Source of the DNA: Clostridiales bacterium | Lineage (GTDB): Bacteria > Bacillota > Clostridia > Oscillospirales > Oscillospiraceae | DNA length: 64,000 nt | NCBI GenBank assembly: GCA_902362775.1 | Contig: CABIXV010000005.1 | Coordinates: 34,079-98,078, forward strand | Reading direction: 5' to 3' | Part shown: in pieces, positions 16,593 through 25,446 of the stretch | Position numbering within the stretch: the first letter of the stretch is position 1 | Layout of the letters: the number at the start of each line of letters is the position of its first letter | Position numbers and translations under genes: made by a program | The notes under the pieces: model-generated | The model's input: the letters and a program-made list of their open reading frames with translations, nothing else | Database searches by the model: none | What the model was told of the DNA's origin: nothing

Positions 16593-17531
16593 TCATCGGA
16601 CTCGGTTTTTCAGCGGTTCTCCCGCCAGATAGCGCCGTAGGTTATCCTGGGCCATCTGGATACAAACGCGGCGGGTCAACTCCAGACGCATCCCTCCGGC
16701 CACATGGGGGGTGATGATTAGATTAGGAATATCCCACAGTGGGCTGTCGGTGGGAAGGGGTTCGGGCTCGGTCACGTCCAGGGCAGCACCCCATAGCCTG
16801 CCTCCCTTCATGGTCCGAGCCAGGGCCTCCTGGTCCAGCACAGAGCCCCGCCCGCTGCTGATGAGAATAGCGTCCTCCTTCATCAGGGACAGGCGGCCCT
16901 CATCCATAAGCCCGACAGTCTGGGCGCTGTGGGGCAGGACCAGCACCACCACGTCCGCCTGGGGCAGCAGGTCGTCCAAGTGGTCGATGGAAAATACCTC
17001 ATCAAATCCGGCAATGGGGCCGTTCACTGTACGCTTCAAGCCGATGGTATGAGCCCCCAGCCCCCGGCACATCGCGGCGAAGGTAGCGCCGATGTTTCCA
17101 GCCCCTACCACCAGGACGTTGGCGCCAAAGATGGTCTTCATAGCCCCGTGGTCCTCCCAGCGGTGGTCCCTCTGGGCGTCCCGGTAGGTGGGCAGGCGGC
17201 GGCACAGGGCCATGGTGAAGGCAAGGATATGCTCGGCCACCGACTGGCGGTTGGAGCCGCTGGAGGAGGTGAAGATGACTCCGGAGGGCAGGATGCCCTC
17301 CCCCTCGTACTCGTCGGTGCCGGCCCACATGGTCTGGAACCATTTGAGGCGGGCCGCCCCCTTTATGTCCCTGGGCCTGGGCCAGCCCAGGATAACGGTA
17401 GCCTGGGCAATCTGCTCCGAGGTGAGCGCCCTTCGGCCAGCATAGACATGAACGGCATCTGGTGCGATGGCCTCAAACTCCGCCTTTTCTGCCTCTGTAA
17501 CCGGAAGGAGGTTTAGGATATATTCAGACAT
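16593..17531 (-). CDS. D-isomer-specific 2-hydroxyacid dehydrogenase
   Basis: 312 aa NAD(P)-dependent oxidoreductase that reduces 2-keto acids. Rossmann loop GAGNIGATFA is near residue 147. The catalytic set is visible: Arg in SSGRGSVLD, Glu in the following helix region and His in LIITPHVAGGM. The substrate domain includes the conserved VAEHILAFTMAL helix. It is a single gene, convergent with the phage module. Substrate (lactate, hydroxyisocaproate or another) is not decidable from sequence. Confidence 0.88.
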   Translation of the reverse strand: MSEYILNLLPVTEAEKAEFEAIAPDAVHVYAGRRALTSEQIAQATVILGWPRPRDIKGAARLKWFQTMWAGTDEYEGEGILPSGVIFTSSSGSNRQSVAEHILAFTMALCRRLPTYRDAQRDHRWEDHGAMKTIFGANVLVVGAGNIGATFAAMCRGLGAHTIGLKRTVNGPIAGFDEVFSIDHLDDLLPQADVVVLVLPHSAQTVGLMDEGRLSLMKEDAILISSGRGSVLDQEALARTMKGGRLWGAALDVTEPEPLPTDSPLWDIPNLIITPHVAGGMRLELTRRVCIQMAQDNLRRYLAGEPLKNRVR

Positions 17532-17636
17532 AGTATTCTCTCCTTAGAGGGAAGATAAAACGATTTTAGAAGAATTACATCCATCATACCACACTCTGTC
17601 CCCCGCCGCAAGACGGGACAAAAGACATTCTTCGCC

Positions 17637-17665
17637 TTTACTCCCATCGTGTTCTATGATAAAAT
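17637..17665 (+). promoter_or_regulatory. Probable recG promoter
   Basis: TTTACT (17637-17642), 17 bases, TAAAAT (17660-17665), about 37 bases upstream of the recG ATG at 17702. Confidence 0.55.
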
Positions 17666-17701
17666 AATTTGTTAGAATATTCCGGAAAAGGGGGGACAGA
17701 G

Positions 17702-19798
17702 ATGGCCGTCGGTCCGGATACACCCATTACCCAGTTAGCCGGCGTGGGAGAGGCGCGGGCGAAAAAGCTGGCCAAGCTGGGGCTGGCCCAGGCCGCCGAC
17801 CTGTTGACCTACTATCCCAGGGACTATGAGGATCGGAGGAAGATATATGCTCTGCGGGAGGCCCCTGTGGGACAGCGGGTATGTGTGGCCGCCATGGCGG
17901 CGGAGCACCCGCGGAAGGCCCGCATCCGCCAGGGGCTGGAGCTGGTCCAGCTGAAGGTGGTGGACCACACCGGAGCCCTTCACCTCACCTTCTTTAACCA
18001 GGGATATGTAGAGAAAGCCCTCCGGGCCGGGGAAGAATATATCTTCTTCGGTACTGTCGAGGAGCAGGGCCGCCGCCGCGCCATGGTCAATCCCATCTTC
18101 GAGCGGGCGGACAGCCAGTCCTTTACCGGCCGCATCATGCCCATCTACCGGCTGACTGCGGGGATCTCCAATCACCTGATGGCCTCCCTGATACGGCAGG
18201 TCCTCCCGTGCGCCGACAGCCTGGCGGATACCCTGCCCCAGCGCATCCGCCAGGAGCAGGGGCTGGCCTCCACCCAATTTGCTGTCCAGAATATCCATTT
18301 CCCCGCTGACGAGGAGGCCCTGGAGCTGGCCCGGAAACGGCTCACCTTTGAGGAACTGTTTTATTTCTCCGTGGGGCTGTCTTTCCTGAAGGGGCGACGG
18401 GAGGGGGACTGTTCCGGCTGCTCCATCCTGCCCCGTCCTTTGGAGGAGTTTCGGGCCCTGCTCCCCTTTGAACTCACCCAGGCCCAGCGCCGGGTGATGG
18501 AAGAAATGGCCGACGACATGGCCGCAGGCCGCCCTATGAACCGGCTGGTCCAGGGGGATGTGGGCTCCGGGAAGACAGTGGTGGCCGCCTATGCGGCCTG
18601 GCTGACAGTGAAAAATGGTCACCAGGCCGCCCTGATGGCCCCCACAGAGGTACTGGCCGAGCAGCACGCCAGATCCCTGTCCAGCCTGCTCTCCCCGGCC
18701 GGAGTCCAAGTGGCTCTGCTCACCGGCTCCATGGGGGCGGCGGAGAAAAAACGGGTCCGGACAGCACTGGCTTCTGGTGACATCGACTTTGTGGTGGGTA
18801 CCCACGCCCTGATCTCGGACGGGGTGGAGTTTCGGGACCTGGCGCTGATGGTGGCTGACGAGCAGCATCGGTTCGGCGTCGCTCAGAGAGCTGCGCTGGC
18901 AGCCAAAGGGGACAGGCCCCCCCATGTGCTGGTCATGTCCGCCACACCCATTCCCCGTACCCTCGCTCTGATCGTATATGGGGATCTGGACATATCTGTT
19001 ATTGACCAGTTGCCGCCAGGACGGACTCCGGTGGAGACCTTTGTGGTTCGTGAGGATAAGCGCCAGCGGATGTATGGATTTGTCCGCAAGCAAGTCCAGG
19101 AAGGCCGGCAGGTCTATATCATCTGTCCGGCGGTAGAGGAGCGATCTGAAGAGGAGCTGGCCCTCGCCGCCCGTGAGGGAGCCTCGCCGCCCATGGACCT
19201 GAAGGCGGTAAAGACCTACGCTGTCCAGCTCCAGGAGCAGGTGTTCCCCGATCTGAAGGTGGACTTCCTTCACGGCAGGATGAAGTCCCGGGAAAAGGAG
19301 GCCGTGATGGCCGCCTTCCACCGAGGAGATACCCAGGTGCTGGTATCCACCACCGTAGTCGAGGTGGGGGTGGACGTGCCCAACGCCTCTCTCATCATTG
19401 TGGAGAATGCTGACCGCTTCGGCCTCAGTCAGCTCCACCAGCTGCGGGGCCGGGTGGGCCGCGGCAGGCACCAGTCCTACTGCGTCCTCATCACCGCTAC
19501 CCGTAATCCGGAGTCCATGGTCCGGCTGCGGACGCTGGCCTCCACCACAGATGGGTTTAAGATCGCGGAGGAAGACCTGAAGGCCAGGGGGCCGGGCGAC
19601 TTCTTCGGCAACCGGCAGCATGGCCTGCCCCAGATGAAGATTGCTGACCTGGCTGGGGATATGAGGCTGCTGAATCTGGCCCAGGAGGCGGCGAAGCAGC
19701 TGCTGGAGGAGGACCCGGAGCTGTCTGCTCCGGAGGACCGGCCTGTGCTGGAGCGGGTGCGGCAGCTCTTTGCCGCCACCCCTGATATTTTCAACTAG
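17702..19798 (+). CDS. recG: ATP-dependent DNA helicase RecG
   Basis: 698 aa from ATG 17702, with GGGGGGA upstream. Remodels stalled replication forks and branch-migrates Holliday junctions. N-terminal wedge/OB domain (about 1-250), then the helicase motor: Walker A GDVGSGKT, Walker B VADEQHRFGV, motif III MSATPIPRTLAL, motif V TTVVEVGVDVPNAS, motif VI HQLRGRVGRG. Complete and of usual length. Likely co-transcribed with the acetyltransferase 10 bases downstream. Confidence 0.97.
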   Translation: MAVGPDTPITQLAGVGEARAKKLAKLGLAQAADLLTYYPRDYEDRRKIYALREAPVGQRVCVAAMAAEHPRKARIRQGLELVQLKVVDHTGALHLTFFNQGYVEKALRAGEEYIFFGTVEEQGRRRAMVNPIFERADSQSFTGRIMPIYRLTAGISNHLMASLIRQVLPCADSLADTLPQRIRQEQGLASTQFAVQNIHFPADEEALELARKRLTFEELFYFSVGLSFLKGRREGDCSGCSILPRPLEEFRALLPFELTQAQRRVMEEMADDMAAGRPMNRLVQGDVGSGKTVVAAYAAWLTVKNGHQAALMAPTEVLAEQHARSLSSLLSPAGVQVALLTGSMGAAEKKRVRTALASGDIDFVVGTHALISDGVEFRDLALMVADEQHRFGVAQRAALAAKGDRPPHVLVMSATPIPRTLALIVYGDLDISVIDQLPPGRTPVETFVVREDKRQRMYGFVRKQVQEGRQVYIICPAVEERSEEELALAAREGASPPMDLKAVKTYAVQLQEQVFPDLKVDFLHGRMKSREKEAVMAAFHRGDTQVLVSTTVVEVGVDVPNASLIIVENADRFGLSQLHQLRGRVGRGRHQSYCVLITATRNPESMVRLRTLASTTDGFKIAEEDLKARGPGDFFGNRQHGLPQMKIADLAGDMRLLNLAQEAAKQLLEEDPELSAPEDRPVLERVRQLFAATPDIFN

Positions 19799-19808
19799 GA
19801 GAGATACT

Positions 19809-20261
19809 ATGCTGACTTTTCGTAACATGACCATACAGGACCGGGACCTGGTCCTGCCCATGGTGGAGACCTTCTATCAATCGGACGCGGTGGATCACCC
19901 CGTGGAACGGGAGATCCTGGAGCGGTCCTTCCAGGCCGCTGTGGACCCCGGCGAACCCCTGCTCCGGGGAATCCTGGTGTACCAGGGCCAGGAGCCGGCA
20001 GGATATATTTATGTGACCCAGTGCTACTCCGCCGAGGTGGGGGGCAGGTGCGTTTTTATCGAGGAGATATTTTTAGCCGCCCCCTTCCGGGGACAGGGGT
20101 TAGGCAGGGAGATTATGGCCTGGCTGGAGCGGGAATACCCCGCTGCCCGGCGTTTCCGCCTGGAGGTGACCCAGATCAACCAGGGGGCTATCCGGTTATA
20201 TAAGAAGAGCGGATACCAGTATCTGCGGTATGACCAGATGGTACTGGATAAGATCAAATAA
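19809..20261 (+). CDS. GNAT-family N-acetyltransferase
   Basis: 150 aa from ATG 19809 (the longer frame overlaps recG). Acetyl-CoA-binding segment EEIFLAAPFRGQGLGREIM (R/Q-x-x-G-x-G) near residue 90, and C-terminal GAIRLYKKSGYQYLRYD typical of GNAT enzymes. Substrate unknown. Sits between recG and the Cys-rich gene, apparently one operon. Confidence 0.85.
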   Translation: MLTFRNMTIQDRDLVLPMVETFYQSDAVDHPVEREILERSFQAAVDPGEPLLRGILVYQGQEPAGYIYVTQCYSAEVGGRCVFIEEIFLAAPFRGQGLGREIMAWLEREYPAARRFRLEVTQINQGAIRLYKKSGYQYLRYDQMVLDKIK

Positions 20262-20280
20262 AAGAGAAAGGGAGATAGAA

Positions 20281-20670
20281 ATGAGCCACATAGAGCGAGT
20301 GAAAGAGGTACGGGCCATTGTGGAGCCCCACTACAACTGCGGTCAGTCTATCCTGGTTCCCTTCTGTAAGGAGCTGGGCATGACTGAGGAGCAGGCCTAT
20401 GCCCTGGGGGCCCACCTTGGGAAGGGAATGCGCCACGGCGGCACCTGCGGGGCCCTATCCGGCGCCCTGCTGGTGCTGGGTGCCATGGGATTTAGCGAGG
20501 AGGAGGCCGCGGCGTTTATCCAACAATTTCAGAAGCGCCGCGGGGACACCGCCTGCGGTGTGCTGATCAGCGGATTTTCTGATCCAGACAGCCAGGACCG
20601 CAAGGACTTCTGCAACGACCTGGTCCTGGAGACCGCTGCCGCTCTGGACCAATTGACTGCCCAGAAATGA
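20281..20670 (+). CDS. C_GCAxxG_C_C family (Cys-rich, probable redox) protein
   Basis: 129 aa from ATG 20281. Four conserved Cys-containing motifs are visible: YNCGQSIL, GGTCGALSGALLVLG, DTACGVLI and RKDFCNDLV, the pattern of the C_GCAxxG_C_C family of putative redox or metal-cluster proteins found in anaerobes. Precise role not known for the family. Ends in a strong terminator. Confidence 0.82.
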   Translation: MSHIERVKEVRAIVEPHYNCGQSILVPFCKELGMTEEQAYALGAHLGKGMRHGGTCGALSGALLVLGAMGFSEEEAAAFIQQFQKRRGDTACGVLISGFSDPDSQDRKDFCNDLVLETAAALDQLTAQK

Positions 20671-20673
20671 ACA

Positions 20674-20721
20674 ATCAAACCACAGAGGGACGCCCATACA
20701 GGCGTCCCTCTGTGGTTTGAT
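20674..20721 (+). terminator. Terminator after the recG operon
   Basis: Perfect 21-bp stem (20674-20694 with 20701-20721) around a 6-base loop. T content is in the right arm rather than a long T tail. Confidence 0.75.
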
Positions 20722-20905
20722 CTGGAAGGATGGATGAAAAAGGAATGTTAGGACGAAAGGACTTTCCCGACATTCGGAAGAGCGGCCACCGAATATCGTT
20801 AAATTTTTAACCCTTGTCCTGCAATTAATTTACCACTGGGCCCTGGAAATTGCCATCCCCAAATCCGTTATACTCAACATTACGAAAAGGTTATAATTTC
20901 TCCCG

Positions 20906-20934
20906 TTGCCCGCATCCAAAAACCGGAGTATAAT
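20906..20934 (+). promoter_or_regulatory. mutY promoter
   Basis: TTGCCC (20906-20911), 17 bases, TATAAT (20929-20934), 33 bases before the mutY start. The 185 bases between the terminator and this promoter show no gene; AT-rich tracts near 20800-20830 and 20880-20900 are otherwise unexplained. Confidence 0.75.
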
Positions 20935-20967
20935 CAGGGGGAGAAATCTTGCGCCAGGAGGTCTGCT

Positions 20968-22014
20968 TTGAAGGAATTGGAACAGCTTGTTATCCCGCTG
21001 CTGGTGTGGTACCGGGAAAACGCCAGGGTCCTGCCCTGGCGAAGTGATCCCACCCCCTACGGGGTCTGGATCTCAGAGATTATGCTCCAGCAGACCAGGG
21101 TGGCCGCGGTATTGGACTACTATCGCCGTTTTTTGGAGGCCGCCCCTGCTGTGGCCGACCTGGCCGCCATGCCGGAGGATCAGCTGATGAAGCTGTGGCA
21201 GGGACTGGGCTATTATAGCCGGGCCAGAAATTTACAAAAGGCCGCCCGCCAGATCATGGAGACTCATGGCGGGGTATTCCCAAATACTTATGAGGAGATC
21301 CGGGCCCTGTCCGGAGTTGGGGATTATACGGCAGGAGCCATCTCATCCATTGCCTTTCACCTGCCTGTACCCGCGGTGGACGGCAACGTACTGCGGGTGG
21401 CAGCCCGCGTTTGTGGAGATAGCAGCGACATTACCACGCCCGCCATGAAGAGGAAGGTGACACAGATGCTGGCCCAAATCATTCCTCTGGAGGCACCGGG
21501 AGATTTTAACCAGGCCATGATGGAGCTGGGGGCCACGGTCTGCCTTCCCAACGGCGCGCCACTGTGTGAGCGGTGCCCCGCCGCCCCCTTCTGTCGTGCT
21601 TTTCAGGAGGGGAGGACAGGGGAGCTGCCCGTCAAAGCCGCAAAGAAGGCACGGAAGGTGGAGGTACGGACTGTCTATCTCCTGTTCTGCCAGGGCCGGG
21701 TGGCCCTTCGCCGCCGAGGGCCAAGAGGACTGTTGGCCGGACTGTGGGAATATCCCAACGAGCTGGCGGACGGCACGGACTGGCCAGCCTCCTGGGGCCT
21801 GGATACGGTGCCGTTGGAGCGGCTGGGCGCTGGAAAGCACATCTTTACCCACATCGAGTGGCATATGACCGCCATGGGTGGGGAGCTGGGCAGCGCCGAT
21901 CTGCCGGAAGGCTGGGTTTGGGCTGACCGGCGGGAACTGCGGGATATCTACGCCATCCCCAATGCATTTCAAAGCTTTGCCCAGGTCGTGGCTGACCAGT
22001 TGGGCCGGTTTTGA
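20968..22014 (+). CDS. mutY: A/G-specific adenine glycosylase MutY
   Basis: 348 aa. Removes adenine paired with 8-oxoguanine. Helix-hairpin-helix and catalytic region LSGVGDYTAGAISSIAF with PAVDGNV. The 4Fe-4S loop has Cys in spacing C-x7-C-x2-C-x5-C (CLPNGAPLC..C....FC), the usual Firmicutes variant. A C-terminal NUDIX-like domain for 8-oxoG recognition (about 230-348) includes the GLLAGLWEYPN motif. The start is TTG 20968, with CAGGAGG upstream. Head of a rightward group with the radical SAM protein and nucleotidase. Confidence 0.95.
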   Translation: MKELEQLVIPLLVWYRENARVLPWRSDPTPYGVWISEIMLQQTRVAAVLDYYRRFLEAAPAVADLAAMPEDQLMKLWQGLGYYSRARNLQKAARQIMETHGGVFPNTYEEIRALSGVGDYTAGAISSIAFHLPVPAVDGNVLRVAARVCGDSSDITTPAMKRKVTQMLAQIIPLEAPGDFNQAMMELGATVCLPNGAPLCERCPAAPFCRAFQEGRTGELPVKAAKKARKVEVRTVYLLFCQGRVALRRRGPRGLLAGLWEYPNELADGTDWPASWGLDTVPLERLGAGKHIFTHIEWHMTAMGGELGSADLPEGWVWADRRELRDIYAIPNAFQSFAQVVADQLGRF

Positions 22015-22060
22015 ATTTGGGCGGAAGCTCAACCCTTGATTTTGAGAAAGAAGGCGTTCT

Positions 22061-22939
22061 ATGCTCTGCACCCAATGCCCCCGGAGCTGCGGGGCGCTCC
22101 GTACAGACACACGGGGAGACGGACTGTGTCGGATGCCTGCCCTGCCGGTTTTGGCTCGGGCGGCTCTCCACCACTGGGAGGAGCCCCCAATCTCCGGCAC
22201 CAGAGGATCGGGGACCATCTTTTTCTCCGGCTGCTCCCTGGGCTGTGTGTTCTGCCAAAATGAGAAAATCAGCCATCAGGATTTCGGAAAGCCGGTGACG
22301 ATGGCCCGCCTGCGGGACATCTGTCAGGAGTTGGCGGACCAGGGGGCACACAATTTGAACTTTGTCAACCCCACCCACTACGCCCATACGCTGCGAGAGC
22401 TGCTGGAAAACTGGCGGCCGCCCATTCCCGTGGTTTGGAACTCCGGAGGGTATGATCGGGTGGATACACTCCGTTCCCTAGAGGGGTTGGTAGACATCTA
22501 CCTGCCCGATCTGAAATATTTGGACAGCGGAGTGGCCGCCCGGTATTCCGGGGCGCCGGACTATCCCGAAGCAGCTGTCGCTGCCCTCCGGGAGATGGTA
22601 AGGCAGACGGGTCCCTGTCAATTTGACGGGGATGGCCTGCTGAAAAGTGGGACGATTATCCGCCACCTCATCCTGCCCGGTCAGGTGGGCGAAGCCAAGG
22701 CGGTTATGGACTGGATATCTGCGGAATTTGCGCCGGGGACGGTGCTTTTCTCGTTGATGAGCCAGTATACTCCCTGGGGAGATCTGGAACGCTATCCAGA
22801 GATCAGCCGCCGGCTACGGACCAGCGAGATGCGGGCAGCTCTGGAATATATGGAAAATCTAGGTCTGGCGGGCTTTACCCAGGAGCGAACCTCGGCTAAG
22901 GAAGAATACACCCCACCCTTTGACCTGACGGGGATATGA
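22061..22939 (+). CDS. Radical SAM protein, PflA/PflX-like activase (COG1313 type)
   Basis: 292 aa. The cluster motif CSLGCVFC (CxxxCxxC) near residue 58-65 binds the 4Fe-4S cluster that cleaves S-adenosylmethionine. An extra N-terminal Cys set (CTQCPRSC) is typical of the PflX-like subgroup. Later features include VVWNSGGYD and GTIIRHLILPG. Members resemble pyruvate-formate-lyase activating enzymes but their targets are mostly unknown. No glycyl radical enzyme gene is adjacent here. Confidence 0.88.
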   Translation: MLCTQCPRSCGALRTDTRGDGLCRMPALPVLARAALHHWEEPPISGTRGSGTIFFSGCSLGCVFCQNEKISHQDFGKPVTMARLRDICQELADQGAHNLNFVNPTHYAHTLRELLENWRPPIPVVWNSGGYDRVDTLRSLEGLVDIYLPDLKYLDSGVAARYSGAPDYPEAAVAALREMVRQTGPCQFDGDGLLKSGTIIRHLILPGQVGEAKAVMDWISAEFAPGTVLFSLMSQYTPWGDLERYPEISRRLRTSEMRAALEYMENLGLAGFTQERTSAKEEYTPPFDLTGI

Positions 22940-22958
22940 TAAGAGAAAGGAGCATCCT

Positions 22959-24800
22959 ATGAAGAAGCTGTGCCGGTTTTGCCTGCTTGCCGTTCTGCTG
23001 CTGGGGCTGGTCGTCCCTTCCCTGGCGGCGGGGCCTGACAAGGAGGGACCCATTGTAATCCTCCATACCAACGATGTCCATGCCAGCCTGGACCACTACC
23101 CCGCGGTGGCCGGCTATAAGAAGCGGTTTGAGGCGGAGTACGGCGCCGACCGGGTGTTTCTGGTGGATGCTGGCGATGCCATTCAGGGCGGCCCCATCGC
23201 CACACTGACCCAGGGGGCTAGTGTAGTGGACATGATGAACTTCGTGGGTTATGATCTGGCCATCCCAGGCAACCATGAGTTTGACTATGGCATGGACGTG
23301 TTTCTGGACCTGGCGCAAAATCAGGCGGAGTACCTCTACCTGTCGGAAAATTGGAAGGGAAGAGATGCGTACGCCGGATGGACCACTGTGCTGCCCGGAG
23401 CTTATATGGCCAGATGTGGGGATACAAGCATCGCCTTCGTTGGAGTCACCACACCGGAGACCCTGACCAAATCCGATCCCACCCACTTTCAGGACGGAGA
23501 GGGAAACTATGTCTACACATTTTCAGAAGGGGACGGCGGCCGGGCGCTCTATGAGGATATCCAGCAGACCGTGGATTCCCTGCGGACCGCCGGCGGAGCG
23601 GACTATGTGATTCTGCTGGCCCACCTGGGCATAGAGGGTATTACTGAGGAGTGGACCTCCGCCGCCCTGATCGCCAGCACCACTGGTATCGACGCGGTCA
23701 TCGACGGGCACTCCCACGAGGTATACCAGCAGCAGGCGGCCAACAGGGACGGCCAGCTTATCCCTCTGACTCAGACCGGAACAAAGCTGGCCAGCCTGGG
23801 CTGTCTGATCCTGGACCCAGATACTGGGGAGATATCCACCCAGCTTCTGCCCTTGGAGGGGGAGGGCGTCCCGGCAGACCAGGAGACACAGATCTATCTG
23901 GACCAGTTGAGCAGCCAGTTCCAGGTCCAGCTGAATCGGGTGGTCGGCACTGCGGCCGCGGATCTGATGGCCACCGAGGCTGACCAGTGGAACTGGGCTG
24001 TCCGTGTCCGGGAAACCAATCTGGGGGACCTGGTGGCCGACGCCTACCGGACGATGATGGGCGCCGATATAGGCTTTGCTAACGGGGGCGGCATCCGGGC
24101 CAATGTCGCGGCTGGCGATATCACCTATGGGTCGCTGATTTCCGTCCAGCCCTATGGGAACGAGCTGTGCCTGGTCGAGACCACCGGGCAGGACATTCTG
24201 GATGCCCTGGAGCTGGGGGCCAGCCGCTATCCGGAAAGCAGCGGCGGCTTCCTTCAGGTGTCCGGCCTGACCTATACTCTGGATCCCTCCACTCCCTCCT
24301 CGGTGGTTCTGTCAGACAAGGGTATGTTTCAGCGGGTGGAGGGGCCCTACCGGGTATCCGACGTAAAGGTGGGCGGCCAGCCCCTGGTGCTGGACCAGGT
24401 ATATACTGTGGCCTCCCACAACTATATGATCAAGTCTGGAGGAGACGGCTTTTCCATGTTCCAGGACGACCGACTGCTGAAGGACTGTACCATGCTGGAC
24501 AACCAAGCCCTTATCAGCTATGTGGCAGAGGAGCTGGACGGGCTGGTAGGCGCGGCCTATCAGGACCCCGCCGGACAGGACCGCATTACCATCTTGTCCG
24601 ATGTGTCGGAACCAGAGCCAGTGACAGGAACACAGCCCCAGGACCGGACTTATACGGTCCAGAAAGGGGACTGCCTGTGGAGCATCGCCGCGCGGCAGTT
24701 GGGAAACGGCCGACGCTGGCAGGAGATCTATGACCAGAATCGGGACATCCTCTCCAATCCCCACCGTATCTATGTGGGTCAGCAGCTCAGGCTGCCATAG
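22959..24800 (+). CDS. Secreted 5'-nucleotidase / 2',3'-cyclic phosphodiesterase with LysM wall anchor
   Basis: 613 aa. Signal peptide (MKKLCRFCLLAVLLLGLVVP, cleavage near SLAAG). Metallophosphatase domain about 30-280 with ILHTNDVHAS, DAGDAIQGG, GNHEFDYGMD and IDGHSHEV metal ligands. Nucleotidase C-terminal substrate domain about 330-520 (GDLVADAYRTMMGA, NGGGIRANV). The last ~50 residues are one LysM domain (TVQKGDCLWSIAARQLG), which would hold the enzyme on peptidoglycan. It would dephosphorylate external nucleotides for uptake of nucleosides and phosphate. Follows the radical SAM gene by 19 bases with a good AAAGGAG site. Confidence 0.93.
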   Translation: MKKLCRFCLLAVLLLGLVVPSLAAGPDKEGPIVILHTNDVHASLDHYPAVAGYKKRFEAEYGADRVFLVDAGDAIQGGPIATLTQGASVVDMMNFVGYDLAIPGNHEFDYGMDVFLDLAQNQAEYLYLSENWKGRDAYAGWTTVLPGAYMARCGDTSIAFVGVTTPETLTKSDPTHFQDGEGNYVYTFSEGDGGRALYEDIQQTVDSLRTAGGADYVILLAHLGIEGITEEWTSAALIASTTGIDAVIDGHSHEVYQQQAANRDGQLIPLTQTGTKLASLGCLILDPDTGEISTQLLPLEGEGVPADQETQIYLDQLSSQFQVQLNRVVGTAAADLMATEADQWNWAVRVRETNLGDLVADAYRTMMGADIGFANGGGIRANVAAGDITYGSLISVQPYGNELCLVETTGQDILDALELGASRYPESSGGFLQVSGLTYTLDPSTPSSVVLSDKGMFQRVEGPYRVSDVKVGGQPLVLDQVYTVASHNYMIKSGGDGFSMFQDDRLLKDCTMLDNQALISYVAEELDGLVGAAYQDPAGQDRITILSDVSEPEPVTGTQPQDRTYTVQKGDCLWSIAARQLGNGRRWQEIYDQNRDILSNPHRIYVGQQLRLP

Positions 24801-24915
24801 CCGCAATGAAGCGCCGGTATTTGATCGGCGGTCCCACGGCCGCGGGCAAGGCCTCCGGCCTGACACTGGGGGAAGCGGCACAGTGGCTTCAGCGATTCGA
24901 TTCAAATATTAAGAA

Positions 24916-24951
24916 AGAGGGAGGCGCTGCCCAACGGCAGCGCCTCCCTCT
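24916..24951. terminator. Two-way terminator between nucleotidase and rlmH
   Basis: 16-bp perfect stem (24916-24931, 24936-24951) with a 4-base loop. T run follows on plus (CTTTTATTT) and on minus (TTTCTTAATATT), so it serves both converging genes. Confidence 0.9.
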
Positions 24952-24963
24952 CTTTTATTTATT

Positions 24964-25446
24964 TTATTTATGATAGTTGGAACCCTCATTGATTTTAAAG
25001 GCCCGGTAGAGCTGCTCCAGCACCATAACCCGTGCCAAATGGTGGGGAAAGGTCATGGGGGACATGGACAGGCGCACCCAAGCCTCCGCCTTCAGGCTCT
25101 CCGCCAGCCCAAAGGACCCTCCGATGACAAAGGCCAGATGCTTGGCGCTGTTGTGCTCCCAGGTTTGGACCAGGGAGGCCAGTTCCTCGCTGGACCGAAG
25201 CCTGCCCTCCACACACAGGCAGACGAGGCTGGTGTTGGGGGGGAGCTTGGAGCGGATGGCCTGTCCCTCCTTCTCCAAGGCGGCATCGATCTGCCCCTGG
25301 GATGGGGACTGTGGCAGTCGCTCCTCCGGCAGTTCCAATAAAGTCAGCTTGCAGTATGGGGACAGCCGCTTTAAGTACTCAGCGCAGGCATCCTGGTAGA
25401 ACCTCTCCTTCAGCCTGCCTACACAGACTAGATATATACTCAGCAC
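24964..25446 (-). CDS. rlmH: 23S rRNA (pseudouridine-1915 N3)-methyltransferase RlmH
   Basis: 160 aa SPOUT methyltransferase acting on assembled ribosomes. The family pattern is clear: AFVIGGSFGLAESLKA and the C-terminal SMSPMTFPHHLARVMVLEQL followed by YRAFKINEGSNYHK, which is nearly invariant in RlmH. I place the start at GTG 25446, with AGGAGG upstream; it overlaps the stop of the metallo-hydrolase by seven bases. Ends with the expected NYHK. Confidence 0.96.
   Translation of the reverse strand: MLSIYLVCVGRLKERFYQDACAEYLKRLSPYCKLTLLELPEERLPQSPSQGQIDAALEKEGQAIRSKLPPNTSLVCLCVEGRLRSSEELASLVQTWEHNSAKHLAFVIGGSFGLAESLKAEAWVRLSMSPMTFPHHLARVMVLEQLYRAFKINEGSNYHK

Noticed and set aside
3364..16600. 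Attachment-site direct repeats around the phage module
   Set aside because: I found no matching repeat by eye at the two ends, and no tRNA gene or integrase is nearby.
17735..19861. 708-codon open frame antisense to recG
   Set aside because: recG has every helicase motif; the antisense frame is a composition artefact of high GC.
24807..24970. Short rightward frame starting MKRRYLIGGPTAAGKASG
   Set aside because: P-loop-like wording, but it runs through the two-way terminator into the end of rlmH and lacks a ribosome site; at most a gene relic.
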